Positions 45,334 through 54,574 are shown, counted from the first letter of the stretch. The stretch is DNA of 64,000 nt from G963663615 sp963663615 (GCA_963663615.1 OY760517.1:3472001-3536000); one strand, 5' to 3'. The notes: a model not told the origin generated them from the sequence alone. Numbers and translations are program-made.

Positions 45334-46173
45334 TTAATCCTTTTTTCTATTTTTAAAAATATCACCAAGAGATTGAGTTATTCTATCAAGTACAATCGCT
45401 AAAATCACGATTGCCAAACCACTTTCAAATCCGAGTCCTACCTTTAACTGCGTTAAACCCTTAAGGACCTGTTCACCAAGTCCGCCAGCACCAATCATTG
45501 CCGAAATAACCACCATTGAAAGAGCCAGCATAATAGTTTGGTTCATACCAGCCAGAATAGTAGGTATTGCTGTTGGCAGCTCAACCTTAAATAGCATCTG
45601 GAAAGGAGTAGAGCCAAACGAAATAGCAGCTTCCCGCACTTCCTCGGGCACCTGTCTGATACCAAGATTAGTTAGTCTTACAGCAGGTGGCATAGCAAAA
45701 ACAAGTGTAGCAATAATACCTGGTACCGGACCTAATTTAAAGAAAAACACAGCTGGTATAAGATACACAAAAGCCGGCATAGTCTGCATAAAATCAAGCA
45801 CCGGACGAACAATTTTTTCTACAACATTATTTTTGGATGCCCATATACCAAGCGGAACACCAACAAACAAGGCAATGATAGAGGCTGTAATAACAAGAGC
45901 CAAAGTTTCCATTGTATTTGTCCACAAGTTCATACTATATACAAGTAAAAACCCGAGAACCGTAAATAGTGCAATTCCCCTGTTAGCAATAAAATATGCC
46001 AAAGCTGCAAAAACAGCAATTGTAACATAAAATGGTGCAAAAAGAAAAACAGCCGAAATTGAATCAACAAGAGTTACAACCATTACACTAATAGGATCAA
46101 AAATAAATTGCAGGTTATTGGTCATCCAATTTATAATAACCTCAATAAACTCACCAATATGTAAATCAACCAT
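45334..46173 (-). CDS. proW: Glycine betaine/proline ABC transporter permease
   Basis: This 279-residue inner-membrane protein has about six helices. The binding-protein-dependent permease signature is present: REAAISFGSTPFQMLFKVELPTAIPTILAGMNQ (the EAA loop that contacts the ATPase). The N-terminus is periplasmic and short compared with E. coli ProW. It starts eight bases inside the end of the ATPase gene, indicating translational coupling. Confidence 0.93.
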   Translation of the reverse strand: MVDLHIGEFIEVIINWMTNNLQFIFDPISVMVVTLVDSISAVFLFAPFYVTIAVFAALAYFIANRGIALFTVLGFLLVYSMNLWTNTMETLALVITASIIALFVGVPLGIWASKNNVVEKIVRPVLDFMQTMPAFVYLIPAVFFFKLGPVPGIIATLVFAMPPAVRLTNLGIRQVPEEVREAAISFGSTPFQMLFKVELPTAIPTILAGMNQTIMLALSMVVISAMIGAGGLGEQVLKGLTQLKVGLGFESGLAIVILAIVLDRITQSLGDIFKNRKKD

Positions 46174-47428
46174 TGCTTACCTCCTCAACTTTTTCAGGTC
46201 TATTCTCGAGAGGTTCAGGTTCAGCATCACTTAAAAGCACTTCTTCATAATCACTTTTAACTTCAGCAATAACAGTTCCCCTGGTAAGAATACCAAGCAA
46301 CTTGTGGTACTCATCAACAACAGCTATTGGATATTTATTGGTTACAGCAGTTGCAAAAAGATCGGCAATTGGTGTATCGGGTTGTGTAATAGAAACATTA
46401 TCATCAATAATCTCATCAAGATTATTTTTATTCTGCTTCACCGATTTAACCACGTCATCAACTTTTACAACACCTTTCAATATACGGTCGCTATCAGTAA
46501 CAAACAGTGTTGAAAGCCCTGCTTGTTCCAATTTACGATGAGCCATTTTAATACCATCCTTGGGAACCACAATTGTTTGGGGCTTCTTCATTACTGCGGA
46601 GGCAGGTATTACTTTTGCAGCATCAACACTTTGTATAAAAGAGGCAACATAGTCATCAGCCGGATTTGTTAATATTTCTTCCGGGGTACCAATCTGCCTT
46701 ACCACACCACCCTGACCAAGAATAACAATTCTATCACCAAGCTTAAGAGCTTCATCAAGATCATGAGTAATAAATACAATAGTTTTTTTCATTTTAGTTT
46801 GTAGCTCAAGCAGCTCATCCTGCATTTGTGCCCTAATTAATGGATCAAGAGCACTAAAAGCTTCATCCATTAACAATATTTCGGGTTCGTTTGCAAGAGC
46901 TCTTGCCAAGCCAACACGCTGCTGCATACCACCACTAAGCTCGGATGGATAGCTGTTTTCGTAACCTTTAAGTCCAACAAGCTCAATTGCTGCTTCAGCT
47001 TTTTCAACTCTAATCTCCTTTTCAATACCAGCAACTTCAAGTCCGTACTCAACATTTTCAAGTACAGACCTGTGTGCAAAAAGTCCAAAATGCTGAAATA
47101 CCATTGACATTTTAGTACGTCTTAATTTCAAAAGACTCTCCTTATCCATGGTAACAATATTATCACCATCAATAAGTAATTCGCCTTTGGTAGGTTTAAT
47201 TAGGCGGTTAATACAACGAATAAGTGTTGATTTTCCTGAACCGGAAAGTCCCATTACCACAAATATCTCCCCTTTCTTAATTGAGAGGGAAACATCATTT
47301 ACAGCAACAGTACATCCGGTTTTTTCTAATATATCTTCTTTGGAATTATTTTCACCTACAAGCTTTAATGCTTTTTCAGTGTTCGTTCCAAATATCTTAA
47401 ATACATTTTTTATTTCTATTATTGACAT
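46166..47428 (-). CDS. proV: Glycine betaine/proline ABC transporter ATP-binding protein with tandem CBS
   Basis: This 420-residue ATPase has Walker A GLSGSGKST, signature ELSGGMQQRVGLARA and Walker B ILLMDEAFSALDP. Two CBS domains follow at about residues 275-390 (KMAHRKLEQAGLSTLFVTDSD and PIADLFATAVTNKYPIAVVDEYH). In OpuA and ProV relatives the CBS pair senses ionic strength and gates transport, so this transporter is probably osmoregulated at the protein level. It follows the barrel gene by 11 bases. Confidence 0.94.
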   Translation of the reverse strand: MSIIEIKNVFKIFGTNTEKALKLVGENNSKEDILEKTGCTVAVNDVSLSIKKGEIFVVMGLSGSGKSTLIRCINRLIKPTKGELLIDGDNIVTMDKESLLKLRRTKMSMVFQHFGLFAHRSVLENVEYGLEVAGIEKEIRVEKAEAAIELVGLKGYENSYPSELSGGMQQRVGLARALANEPEILLMDEAFSALDPLIRAQMQDELLELQTKMKKTIVFITHDLDEALKLGDRIVILGQGGVVRQIGTPEEILTNPADDYVASFIQSVDAAKVIPASAVMKKPQTIVVPKDGIKMAHRKLEQAGLSTLFVTDSDRILKGVVKVDDVVKSVKQNKNNLDEIIDDNVSITQPDTPIADLFATAVTNKYPIAVVDEYHKLLGILTRGTVIAEVKSDYEEVLLSDAEPEPLENRPEKVEEVSNG

Positions 47429-47439
47429 TCTATTACCTG

Positions 47440-48600
47440 TTAAAAGTAGAATCCTATGTTTATATTATACCTTATATTCCACTCAGCATCCGGATCACCA
47501 GCACCAAGACCCTGACCAAAGTTATCTGTTAACCATGGTTGGTTTTTACCCATTGCTACGTCGAAGTAAGTATAAATACTACCCGCAGTTGCCAGGAAGC
47601 CAAGTATGTTTTGATGTGTATCTTCAAAATTTTCTTCATCTTTCATGGTAATAGTATAATCATTGTAGAAAGTAAGGTTAGTAACCGGACCAAATTCAAC
47701 AGGAACATCGTAGCTTAAACCAGCTACAATCATTGAAGCCGTTGCAGCTACATCGTATGTACCTGAACCATACGCACCCATCTGAACTATTTTTAGTTCG
47801 TTACCTGTATCGTCTTTTATATCATAACTGTAATAAACATATTCAGCTTTCAGGTTAAATTTATTAAAGCTGCTATTTAGATGAGCGGCAAATGCAAAAC
47901 TGCTATTCATTTCATCAAGAACAGAGTTATAAATCTGCCCATACTGACCTGAGATACCAAATTCGGAATTGGCGTTATCAGAATGAACAAAGTTATATGC
48001 TGCTCTTAAATTGAACTGATTTTTTTCCTGATTGTGCTGATTTGCCACGGGAATAACATCATAAGAGTATCTTCCTGATCCGCCAACTCCATACGATACA
48101 TCACCCGGTGCGGGACCAGCTGGTTCCGGCTGCATAAAGTATGCAATGTCCAATGTAAAATTGTTTTTGGCATATCTTAATTTTAACCCCATGTCGTAAT
48201 CATCTTCCAGACCAACATAATAAGGTGTAACAAACCACCAACTATGAGAGGCATACTTAAGATTACCAAAAGGCACCTGAGTAACACCAAGTTTCATATA
48301 CCAGTTTTTGTTAATTGCATAGCCTAAAAAGCCGTGATGAATAAAATGGGTATCGAAAGTAGGGTAGAAACGGTATTCAAAATCAAGGTCAACACCGTTT
48401 GTGCGGGCTTTAACATTCAGTCTCCATGTATCCCATGTAAACTGTCCGTCGTTAGCATTTGCGTCTGATTCATAGCTTGTATAGTACAAGTTATATCGAA
48501 CAGCTCCACCGAATTTCACATAGTCTTCCTGAGCTGTTATAGTAGTAAAAGAAATTAAGGTAAGAACAAATAGAATTAAACTCGTTTTAAAAAAACTCAA
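47440..48600 (-). CDS. Outer-membrane beta-barrel (porin-like) heading the betaine operon
   Basis: This 386-residue protein has a signal peptide (LILFVLTLISFTTITAQ). Repeated amphipathic beta strands of the OprP/OprO or phosphate-selective porin style follow (YNLYYTSYES, LDFEYRFYPTF, NFTLDIAYFMQ, FNLKAEYVYYSYD), and it ends in Phe (NIGFYF), as expected for BAM-inserted barrels. It is the first gene of the proVWX-type operon with 11 bases to the ATPase, so it may provide the outer-membrane route for betaine-type osmolytes. That role is inferred from position only. Confidence 0.75.
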   Translation of the reverse strand: MSFFKTSLILFVLTLISFTTITAQEDYVKFGGAVRYNLYYTSYESDANANDGQFTWDTWRLNVKARTNGVDLDFEYRFYPTFDTHFIHHGFLGYAINKNWYMKLGVTQVPFGNLKYASHSWWFVTPYYVGLEDDYDMGLKLRYAKNNFTLDIAYFMQPEPAGPAPGDVSYGVGGSGRYSYDVIPVANQHNQEKNQFNLRAAYNFVHSDNANSEFGISGQYGQIYNSVLDEMNSSFAFAAHLNSSFNKFNLKAEYVYYSYDIKDDTGNELKIVQMGAYGSGTYDVAATASMIVAGLSYDVPVEFGPVTNLTFYNDYTITMKDEENFEDTHQNILGFLATAGSIYTYFDVAMGKNQPWLTDNFGQGLGAGDPDAEWNIRYNINIGFYF

Positions 48601-48744
48601 AACGCTCTCCTATATTGTAAAAAAATTGTGATCTGCCTTAAAATAAAAACAATATGGAGAAATCAAAATTTGAGGGTATTAAGTCTGCATAATTTATTTA
48701 ATATTAAATTATATGCATAAAACAAAATTCAAAATCTTCTGTTA

Positions 48745-49893
48745 CTAAAAATAAAACTCACTTTGTAAATAAACCGAACTGCCGTAGTACCAGTATTCGG
48801 TAAATGTATCGCCGAAGCTGTACTGCCCACCCAACATAAGGTTAAGGTTTTGCAACACATTATAACTGATTGTTCCGTTAAGGTAGCCACTGTTATCACT
48901 AAAATTTTTATTAACTCCAAACATTGCATTTACCAGAGCATTTACCTGATAGGTAGCCTGCACATTCATATAATGCCTGCCAAGGTTGAGAAGCTTGCCA
49001 GATAACAGATCATTCAGATTATACTTGTTTTTATCATCTTCGCCGGCACCATTATAATGGTATTCCACCAAAGTATATAATTCAGCAGTAAACTGGTTAT
49101 CAACCCCTGCTATAAAGCTTGTAAAATTATCATCAGATTTATCCTGATGCTGTGAATAAACTCCCTCGAACCTTAAGCCCGCCCCGAAAAGATTACCAGT
49201 AATATCGAGTCCGCCAACCAGGCGTTTGTCAAATCTGCCGACAATTATCGAATAATCATACACCCCAATATTAGTTCTGAATCTGGCTCCAAAATTACTA
49301 TTTGCAATTTTTTCATTAGGATTAAACACAATATCAAGATCAGTAAAATTGCCAAGGTAAATAGCTGAAAGGATAGCATCAGCACCATCCTTTTCAATTT
49401 TTGCAAAATTTGCCGGGTTTATTGGATTGAATAAATCGGTAGGATTCCACACACGCCCCGATCCCCACGCTATACGCTGGCGACCAACAACAACATTACC
49501 CCAGTCAAAATCCTGCCTTATGTAAAACCTGTCGATTATATGGTTTAATATATAGTTATTACCGTCAGCAAGCTTTCCTGAAAGGTCAAAAATTTGCCGA
49601 TTAGTTTTACCAACCGATGTAACCGGAATGGCTGCCGATTTGTTAAAGTACAAACCAGCAGCCTCATATTCCAGGTTTATTCTGGTATCCTCAAACAAGT
49701 AGAGTTCGGGCTTTAATCTCACTCGATTGAGGTTCATGTAGATATTTTCATCTGCTCCAAACAGTTTCGCTGCATCCTTCCCGGGGTTTTGATAAATAGG
49801 CATTTCAACAACATAGCCTGTAAACTCAAAATCCTGAGCAAGCATACCACCAGCAAATACTAATAGCACAACAATAAACATTAACTTTTTCAT
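48745..49893 (-). CDS. Outer-membrane barrel (DUF1302-like) of the LolA/FtsX operon
   Basis: This 382-residue protein has a signal peptide (LMFIVVLLVFAGGMLAQ) and a beta-barrel pattern ending in Phe (LQSEFYF). The segment VVVGRQRIAWGSGRVWNPTDLFNPINPA resembles the GRQ..WG…D..NP signature of DUF1302-type proteins. Those are often co-encoded with lipid- or lipoprotein-directed exporters. It is the last gene of the five-gene operon, nine bases after the ATPase. It probably forms the outer-membrane component of that system. The 144-bp gap after it (48601-48744) has no clear hairpin. Confidence 0.7.
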   Translation of the reverse strand: MKKLMFIVVLLVFAGGMLAQDFEFTGYVVEMPIYQNPGKDAAKLFGADENIYMNLNRVRLKPELYLFEDTRINLEYEAAGLYFNKSAAIPVTSVGKTNRQIFDLSGKLADGNNYILNHIIDRFYIRQDFDWGNVVVGRQRIAWGSGRVWNPTDLFNPINPANFAKIEKDGADAILSAIYLGNFTDLDIVFNPNEKIANSNFGARFRTNIGVYDYSIIVGRFDKRLVGGLDITGNLFGAGLRFEGVYSQHQDKSDDNFTSFIAGVDNQFTAELYTLVEYHYNGAGEDDKNKYNLNDLLSGKLLNLGRHYMNVQATYQVNALVNAMFGVNKNFSDNSGYLNGTISYNVLQNLNLMLGGQYSFGDTFTEYWYYGSSVYLQSEFYF

Positions 49894-49901
49894 CGTTAAT
49901 C

Positions 49902-50573
49902 CTAAACTTCTATTAAACCGTCTTTTATTCTTACTAATCTCTTTGCACGTTCAATAACCTGCTGGTCGTGTGAGGAAAACACAAATGTAATATTCTTTTC
50001 TTCGTTCATCTTTTCCATTAAATCCAACAGATTACCACCTGTTTTTGAATCAAGATTAGCGGTTGGTTCATCAGCAAGCACAAGTGCGGGACTATTAACT
50101 ATTGCACGTGCAACCGCAACTCTTTGTTGCTGTCCGCCCGACATTTCATTTGGTCGCTTGTTTGCAAGTTCCTCAATATCAAGCTCTTTCATCAGTGCAA
50201 GAGATTTTTCATGTCGTTCTTTTTCCGAGGTACCGGAGAGCATCATGCTGAATTCAATATTTTCGAGAGCAGAGAGTACGGGAATAAGATTGTAAGCCTG
50301 AAAAATAAAGCCAAGTTTTCTTAACCTGAACTCTGATAGCTCAGTTTTTGTAAGCTTGGATATATCCTCACCTTCAAAAAATATATCACCTTTCGTTGGT
50401 TTATCAAGAGCACCAAGCAGGTTTAGCAACGTAGTTTTACCTGACCCTGAAGGACCGGCAAGAACCATATATTCACCCGTTTTAACATCAAGATTTATTC
50501 CCTTTAATGCATGTACCGGTACTCCATTATCATCATAAATTTTTTCAACATTCTGTGTTTTTAGAATTTCCAT
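49902..50573 (-). CDS. LolD/MacB-type ABC transporter ATP-binding protein
   Basis: This 223-residue ATPase is of the LolD/MacB/FtsE class: Walker A GPSGSGKTTLLNLLGALD, signature EMSGGQQQRVAVARAI, Walker B LVLADEPTANLDS. The class powers mechanotransmission through FtsX-type permeases rather than classical substrate translocation. Here the two partner permeases are encoded immediately upstream. It lies 19 bases after the second permease gene. Confidence 0.93.
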   Translation of the reverse strand: MEILKTQNVEKIYDDNGVPVHALKGINLDVKTGEYMVLAGPSGSGKTTLLNLLGALDKPTKGDIFFEGEDISKLTKTELSEFRLRKLGFIFQAYNLIPVLSALENIEFSMMLSGTSEKERHEKSLALMKELDIEELANKRPNEMSGGQQQRVAVARAIVNSPALVLADEPTANLDSKTGGNLLDLMEKMNEEKNITFVFSSHDQQVIERAKRLVRIKDGLIEV

Positions 50574-50592
50574 TTTATTTTCCTGTTAGATT

Positions 50593-51807
50593 TTACACAT
50601 ATCGCATAGCCGCAACCGGCTCAAATTTTACTGCCTTAACAGCTGGGTAAATTGCACCCAAAACGGCTATGAATGGCATCATTATTAACATGTTTAATAC
50701 ATTGAGTATTGATATTTCAGGATAAATAACCGCACCAACCGAATAGGAGCTTAAACTTTCGGCATAAATACTTAAATCGAAACCGATGTACTGGAATGGT
50801 ATAAATACTATGTACCCAACTATTACACCGGCAATTGTACCGAACAAGCCAAGTATAAAAGCTTCATAAATTATCATGGCAAAAAGTTGGCGGTTTTTTA
50901 ATCCTATTGATTTTAGTACACCAAACTCTCTTATCCTTTCGAAAACAGCCATTAGCATTGTGTTTATAATACCGAATATCAGGGCAACACCAACAATAAG
51001 ATTGATTACAAACATCATCTCTTTCGTCATATCCATTTGCATAATAACAGTTGGCAGAAGCTCCCTGAAATTGAGTACCTCAAAATCATTTCCAAGAGAG
51101 GTAGTTAATTGCTCATCAATATTTTCGGCAGTTGTGAAATCTTTTAATATAAGTGTGTATTCATAAATATTATCACCAACATTAAGCAGTTTTTGTGCTT
51201 CCTCGTTGGTAATAAAAATATTTGTTTTGTCGAATTCGCTACTGAAAGTTTCAAAAAAGCCGCATACCTTGTAAGCCTGGATACCAATTGAACCATCCGG
51301 TGTATTTGACCGAAGTACAACAGTTCTGCCCAATTTTACCGAAAGTTTTTCGGCAGTACGTTTACTAATAAGTATTTCACGTTTAGTGCCGGATAGATAT
51401 TTTCCAACCTTAACAAAATCCTTGATGTTCGATACATTAGGCTCTGCGTTAATATCAATACCGTTAATCGATACTCCGGTTGAATTACGACTACTGCTAA
51501 TTAGTCCGTAATTTTTTACACGTTTTGCAAAGTATTTTATATTATTGTTTTGTCTTAAAGTTTGCTCAACCTTTTCCTTATTGGGAATAAATGCATTAAC
51601 CTCCACATTATCCCGGTAACCTTTTTTATGAATCTGGATATGACCAACATCTGTATTTATGCGGTTAAATAACATCTGGTTTAACATGCCGTTCATCAAA
51701 CCGTCAAGCCCCATAACAGCTACAACCCCAACAATTAGTGATACCATAACCAGTAATGACCTTCGGCTGTTTCTCCAGATATTACGCCACGCAATATTTA
51801 TTAACAT
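50593..51807 (-). CDS. FtsX-type ABC permease (LolC/E-like), second of two
   Basis: This 404-residue protein begins IAWRNIWRNSRRSLLVM, with TM1 directly following. A periplasmic MacB-like core domain (about 45-265) and three C-terminal helices (about 275-395) complete it: ALIFGIINTMLMAVFERIREFGVLKSIG is the FtsX consensus. Together with the adjacent permease it should form a heterodimer. Lol-type complexes extract lipoproteins from the inner membrane, while MacB-type ones expel periplasmic substrates. Company with a LolA-like protein favours a lipid or lipoprotein cargo. Confidence 0.9.
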   Translation of the reverse strand: MLINIAWRNIWRNSRRSLLVMVSLIVGVVAVMGLDGLMNGMLNQMLFNRINTDVGHIQIHKKGYRDNVEVNAFIPNKEKVEQTLRQNNNIKYFAKRVKNYGLISSSRNSTGVSINGIDINAEPNVSNIKDFVKVGKYLSGTKREILISKRTAEKLSVKLGRTVVLRSNTPDGSIGIQAYKVCGFFETFSSEFDKTNIFITNEEAQKLLNVGDNIYEYTLILKDFTTAENIDEQLTTSLGNDFEVLNFRELLPTVIMQMDMTKEMMFVINLIVGVALIFGIINTMLMAVFERIREFGVLKSIGLKNRQLFAMIIYEAFILGLFGTIAGVIVGYIVFIPFQYIGFDLSIYAESLSSYSVGAVIYPEISILNVLNMLIMMPFIAVLGAIYPAVKAVKFEPVAAMRYV

Positions 51808-51834
51808 CTCAATTTCTCGTCTAATAGTTAGTAA

Positions 51835-53064
51835 TTAAGTATATCTAATACCTTTTAACGGTTCCAGTTTATAAACTTTTATAAGCGGAATTATAACAGC
51901 CAAAACACTAATTGCCAGCACGGCAATACCCACCGAAATAAATACTTCGGGGTTTAGCGTTGATTCAATCCTTGGCAAAAAACCATACTCTTCAAGCATC
52001 CAGTCGAATTCCGCACCCATCTGTACAGGGTTATTTACTATGTAAAGATTAATGAAGAACCCAATTACTTCGCCCGCAATTATTCCGCATGTTGAAATCA
52101 GAAAAGTTTCTATTGTTACAAGATATACAAGCTTGATATGCTTCATACCGATAGCCAGGGTAACGCCAAACTCCCTGAACCTTTCTGTAATCGACATAAG
52201 TACCGTGTTCAGTATTCCGAATGCTACAATAACTATCAGGATTAGCAGCATAAATATTCCGCTAACATTATCGAACTCGATAGATTGCCTGAAATCGGGC
52301 ATTAGCTCTTCCCAGCCAACCACTGCAATATTAGTATCATTTATACCCGATTTAAGATAACTTACAACAGCATTCTGATCCCGAACTTCATCAATATTTA
52401 TTGCAATTGCATTTACCCTATTGTACATAAAGAGTAGCTCACGAGCCATATCAATTCCAATAAATGCAGACATTTTATCGAATTCGGAAATACCTGTTTT
52501 TATTATACCGGAAACTATAAATTTAAGGTTACCCATTGAACCATCAAATGCCTGGGAAAGCACAACCACTGTATCCCCAACCTGTACCTTCAGGTTTCTG
52601 GCAAGAGTTTCTCCCAATACAATTTCGTTAGTATTTGTAGTTGAAAAGAATTTACCCTGCTTAATTTTTTCCATCATTTTGGATGTATTTTTTTCAGTAG
52701 CAGGATCAATACCAAAAATTGCAGTACCAAAAGTTTGGTCGTAAAAGCTTATTAGTCCTTCCGAGTTTATTCGTTCTGAATATCCTGTAATTCCGTCACT
52801 GTTATCAAGCAGCGATTTCATCTCATCCGAAACCCTGAAGCTTTTCCGTAAAGATGGGGATTTATGGTAACCATCCTCCTGAATCTGAATAAATCCCGGG
52901 AAAAAACGGGTAGCAAATTTTATATTAACATCGTAGCTGCCTAACTGGATACCTCTCATAGCGATTGCGGCAAATGTTGCAAACATAATGGCGAGCATCG
53001 TTAAAATTGAACGCCGCCTGTTTCTCCAAATATTTCGCCAGCCAAGTTTAAATAATAACTTCAA
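51835..53064 (-). CDS. FtsX-type ABC permease (LolC/E-like), first of two
   Basis: This 409-residue protein has the same layout as its neighbour: LGWRNIWRNRRRSILTM then TM1, a large periplasmic domain and three C-terminal helices with FGILNTVLMSITERFREFGVTLAIG. I place the start at TTG 53064, one base after the preceding gene's stop, because GAGAGAGG lies eight bases before it. The other possible start (TTG 53082) would overlap the upstream gene. The two permeases are paralogues with limited identity, as in LolC/LolE pairs. Confidence 0.88.
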   Translation of the reverse strand: MKLLFKLGWRNIWRNRRRSILTMLAIMFATFAAIAMRGIQLGSYDVNIKFATRFFPGFIQIQEDGYHKSPSLRKSFRVSDEMKSLLDNSDGITGYSERINSEGLISFYDQTFGTAIFGIDPATEKNTSKMMEKIKQGKFFSTTNTNEIVLGETLARNLKVQVGDTVVVLSQAFDGSMGNLKFIVSGIIKTGISEFDKMSAFIGIDMARELLFMYNRVNAIAINIDEVRDQNAVVSYLKSGINDTNIAVVGWEELMPDFRQSIEFDNVSGIFMLLILIVIVAFGILNTVLMSITERFREFGVTLAIGMKHIKLVYLVTIETFLISTCGIIAGEVIGFFINLYIVNNPVQMGAEFDWMLEEYGFLPRIESTLNPEVFISVGIAVLAISVLAVIIPLIKVYKLEPLKGIRYT

Positions 53065-53065
53065 T

Positions 53066-53806
53066 TTAGTTACCTCTCTCAAGTTCTCTGAAAGAAAACA
53101 TTCTCTTCTTAAGCTTTATATCAAACTCCATAGATTCAACCCTGAATTCAGTGTAACGTCCCTCTTCAAGATTATTTACCATTTTCCAGATAGTAGGCAT
53201 CATCCTGTCATGCATTTTTTTTACATCGGTAAAGTAAAGAGTTCGTACGGAAACACCTTCTTCATCAATGTAATCAATTGCTGCTGGCAAGTAACCATCC
53301 TGTCTAACCTTGTAAACCAGTTTACCCCACACCACAGGTGCATCCGGCTTGGGAGTAAGCTCAATTATCCAGCAATTTTCACCATCGAACATTTCCACCC
53401 CAACTATCTTCTGGATGTAATCGTCAGAATAGTTTGATTCACGCACCAAATCATCATTGGAAAAATCAGATCCGTTCCACGATTGTAACATCATGGAAGG
53501 AGGAATTTTCATTGTGGTTTCAGTATTTTTAAGATAATTCCACATTTCATTTCCAATTTTCAAGGTTTTATTACCGGCTTCCCTTTTTGGTGCATAAATT
53601 TTAATCAACGCCTTCTCATTCCCCTGCCACCAACTTTCCATTTCTATAGTGCGGGTATAATCCTCGGTTACCACTGTCATTTTAATTTTGCCATGTGCAG
53701 TTTCACCTTTAATTGAGTTTTCAGCCTTGTCTATTATTTCCCTGGCAGTTTGCCCGATGCTAATAGAAGTAATAATAGCAAGTATCAAAAATATTTTCTT
53801 TGTCAT
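53066..53806 (-). CDS. LolA-like outer membrane lipoprotein-sorting protein
   Basis: This 246-residue protein has a signal peptide (MTKKIFLILAIITSISIG) and the half-barrel LolA-like fold of the 'outer membrane lipoprotein-sorting protein' group. Diagnostic phrases are ESWWQGNEKALIKIYAPKRE, GNEMWNYLKNTETTMKIPPSMM, QSWNGSDFSNDDLV and YFTDVKKMHDRMMPTIW. Related proteins occur beside RND or FtsX transporters and are thought to ferry lipids or lipoproteins across the periplasm. It is the first gene of the operon, directly under a promoter with a TetR operator. Confidence 0.88.
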   Translation of the reverse strand: MTKKIFLILAIITSISIGQTAREIIDKAENSIKGETAHGKIKMTVVTEDYTRTIEMESWWQGNEKALIKIYAPKREAGNKTLKIGNEMWNYLKNTETTMKIPPSMMLQSWNGSDFSNDDLVRESNYSDDYIQKIVGVEMFDGENCWIIELTPKPDAPVVWGKLVYKVRQDGYLPAAIDYIDEEGVSVRTLYFTDVKKMHDRMMPTIWKMVNNLEEGRYTEFRVESMEFDIKLKKRMFSFRELERGN

Positions 53807-53827
53807 TTTAACCTCACAATTTTAGAA

Positions 53828-53845
53828 TGACTAACCGTTCAGTCA
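53828..53845. promoter_or_regulatory. Predicted TetR operator of the LolA/FtsX operon
   Basis: TGACTAACCGTTCAGTCA is a near-perfect 18-bp palindrome with outer half-sites TGACT/AGTCA. It overlaps the last bases of the minus-strand promoter. A related sequence (14 of 18 bases) lies at 53943-53960 before the divergent tetR gene. Confidence 0.65.
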
Positions 53846-53875
53846 AAACTTACTATGAAAATTTGGATTTGTCAA
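53844..53875 (-). promoter_or_regulatory. Bacteroidota-like promoter of the LolA/FtsX operon
   Basis: On the minus strand TTG (53875-53873) is followed after 20 bp by TAAGTTTTG (53852-53844), a TAnnTTTG-like box with one extra base. Its TTTG overlaps the operator half-site. The start codon is 38 bp downstream. Confidence 0.5.
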
Positions 53876-53913
53876 GTTAAATCGCATTAATTATTTAACT
53901 TTAATCTTCATTA

Positions 53914-53944
53914 TTGACAATTTACCCGCTTTTAAGTATTTTTG
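53914..53944 (+). promoter_or_regulatory. Bacteroidota-type promoter of the second tetR gene
   Basis: TTG at 53914-53916 and TATTTTTG (TAnnTTTG) at 53937-53944 are 20 bp apart. The final bases overlap the operator at 53943-53960, mirroring the arrangement on the other strand. Confidence 0.6.
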
Positions 53945-53960
53945 ACTGACCATTTAATCA
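53943..53960. promoter_or_regulatory. Predicted TetR autoregulatory operator
   Basis: TGACTGACCATTTAATCA matches the operator at 53828-53845 in 14 of 18 positions and sits on the tetR promoter. Its weaker symmetry suggests lower affinity. Confidence 0.55.
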
Positions 53961-53971
53961 TTATAACGTAT

Positions 53972-54574
53972 ATGCCAAGAACAGCAAAACAAAATAAAGA
54001 GATACGCGAAAAAACACAGCAGCTAATATTAAACACCTCGCTAAGGTTGTTTTCACAAAAAGGATTTCATGCGACAACAATTGCTGAAATTGCGAAAGAA
54101 GCTGGAATTTCCAAAGGATTAGCATATAATTACTATAAAAGCAAGCAAGATATTGCTGCTGCATTATTCATGAATCTGGATGATCTTATTGATTCGTTCA
54201 GGTTTGCACTTGCCGATATTGAGGACTATTACGAAAAGTTAAGATTTACGATTTTATCCATGCTGGAGTTTGTTGATCAAAGCGAAGAGTTCTGGCGATT
54301 GTATATTGCGTTTATTCTGCAACCTGAGAATGCCGATTTAAGCAAGGGTGCTCTTGAAAAATTCTACACAGAAATGATGAGTATAACCATTGAGATATTT
54401 GAGGGATTGGAAGTTAAAAACCCTAAAGTTGAGGCACGTTTGCTTAGTGGTCTATTTGATGGTATTATACTGCATTATTATATAGACAAGAAAAACTATC
54501 CTCTTAAAGAAATATTGAGCAGAATTATTGATATGTACAGTGTTGAAAATATTGAAAAGATGCGGCAGAATTAA
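53972..54574 (+). CDS. TetR-family regulator of the LolA/FtsX operon
   Basis: This 200-residue regulator has a DNA-binding domain at residues 10-60 (LILNTSLRLFSQKGFHATTIAEIAKEAGISKGLAYNYYKSK) and a helical ligand domain. It is transcribed divergently from the five-gene export operon, with palindromic sites on both promoters. It is therefore the likely repressor of both. ATG 53972 starts the conserved region; the open frame extends to a TTG at 53942 inside the operator. Its last bases overlap the end of the convergent Rieske-like gene. Confidence 0.92.
   Translation: MPRTAKQNKEIREKTQQLILNTSLRLFSQKGFHATTIAEIAKEAGISKGLAYNYYKSKQDIAAALFMNLDDLIDSFRFALADIEDYYEKLRFTILSMLEFVDQSEEFWRLYIAFILQPENADLSKGALEKFYTEMMSITIEIFEGLEVKNPKVEARLLSGLFDGIILHYYIDKKNYPLKEILSRIIDMYSVENIEKMRQN

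Noticed and set aside
48601..48744. Possible separate promoter or gene between the two barrel genes
   Set aside because: AT-rich sequence with no open frame of note, no clear TTG-N20-TAnnTTTG box and no palindrome comparable to the TetR sites.
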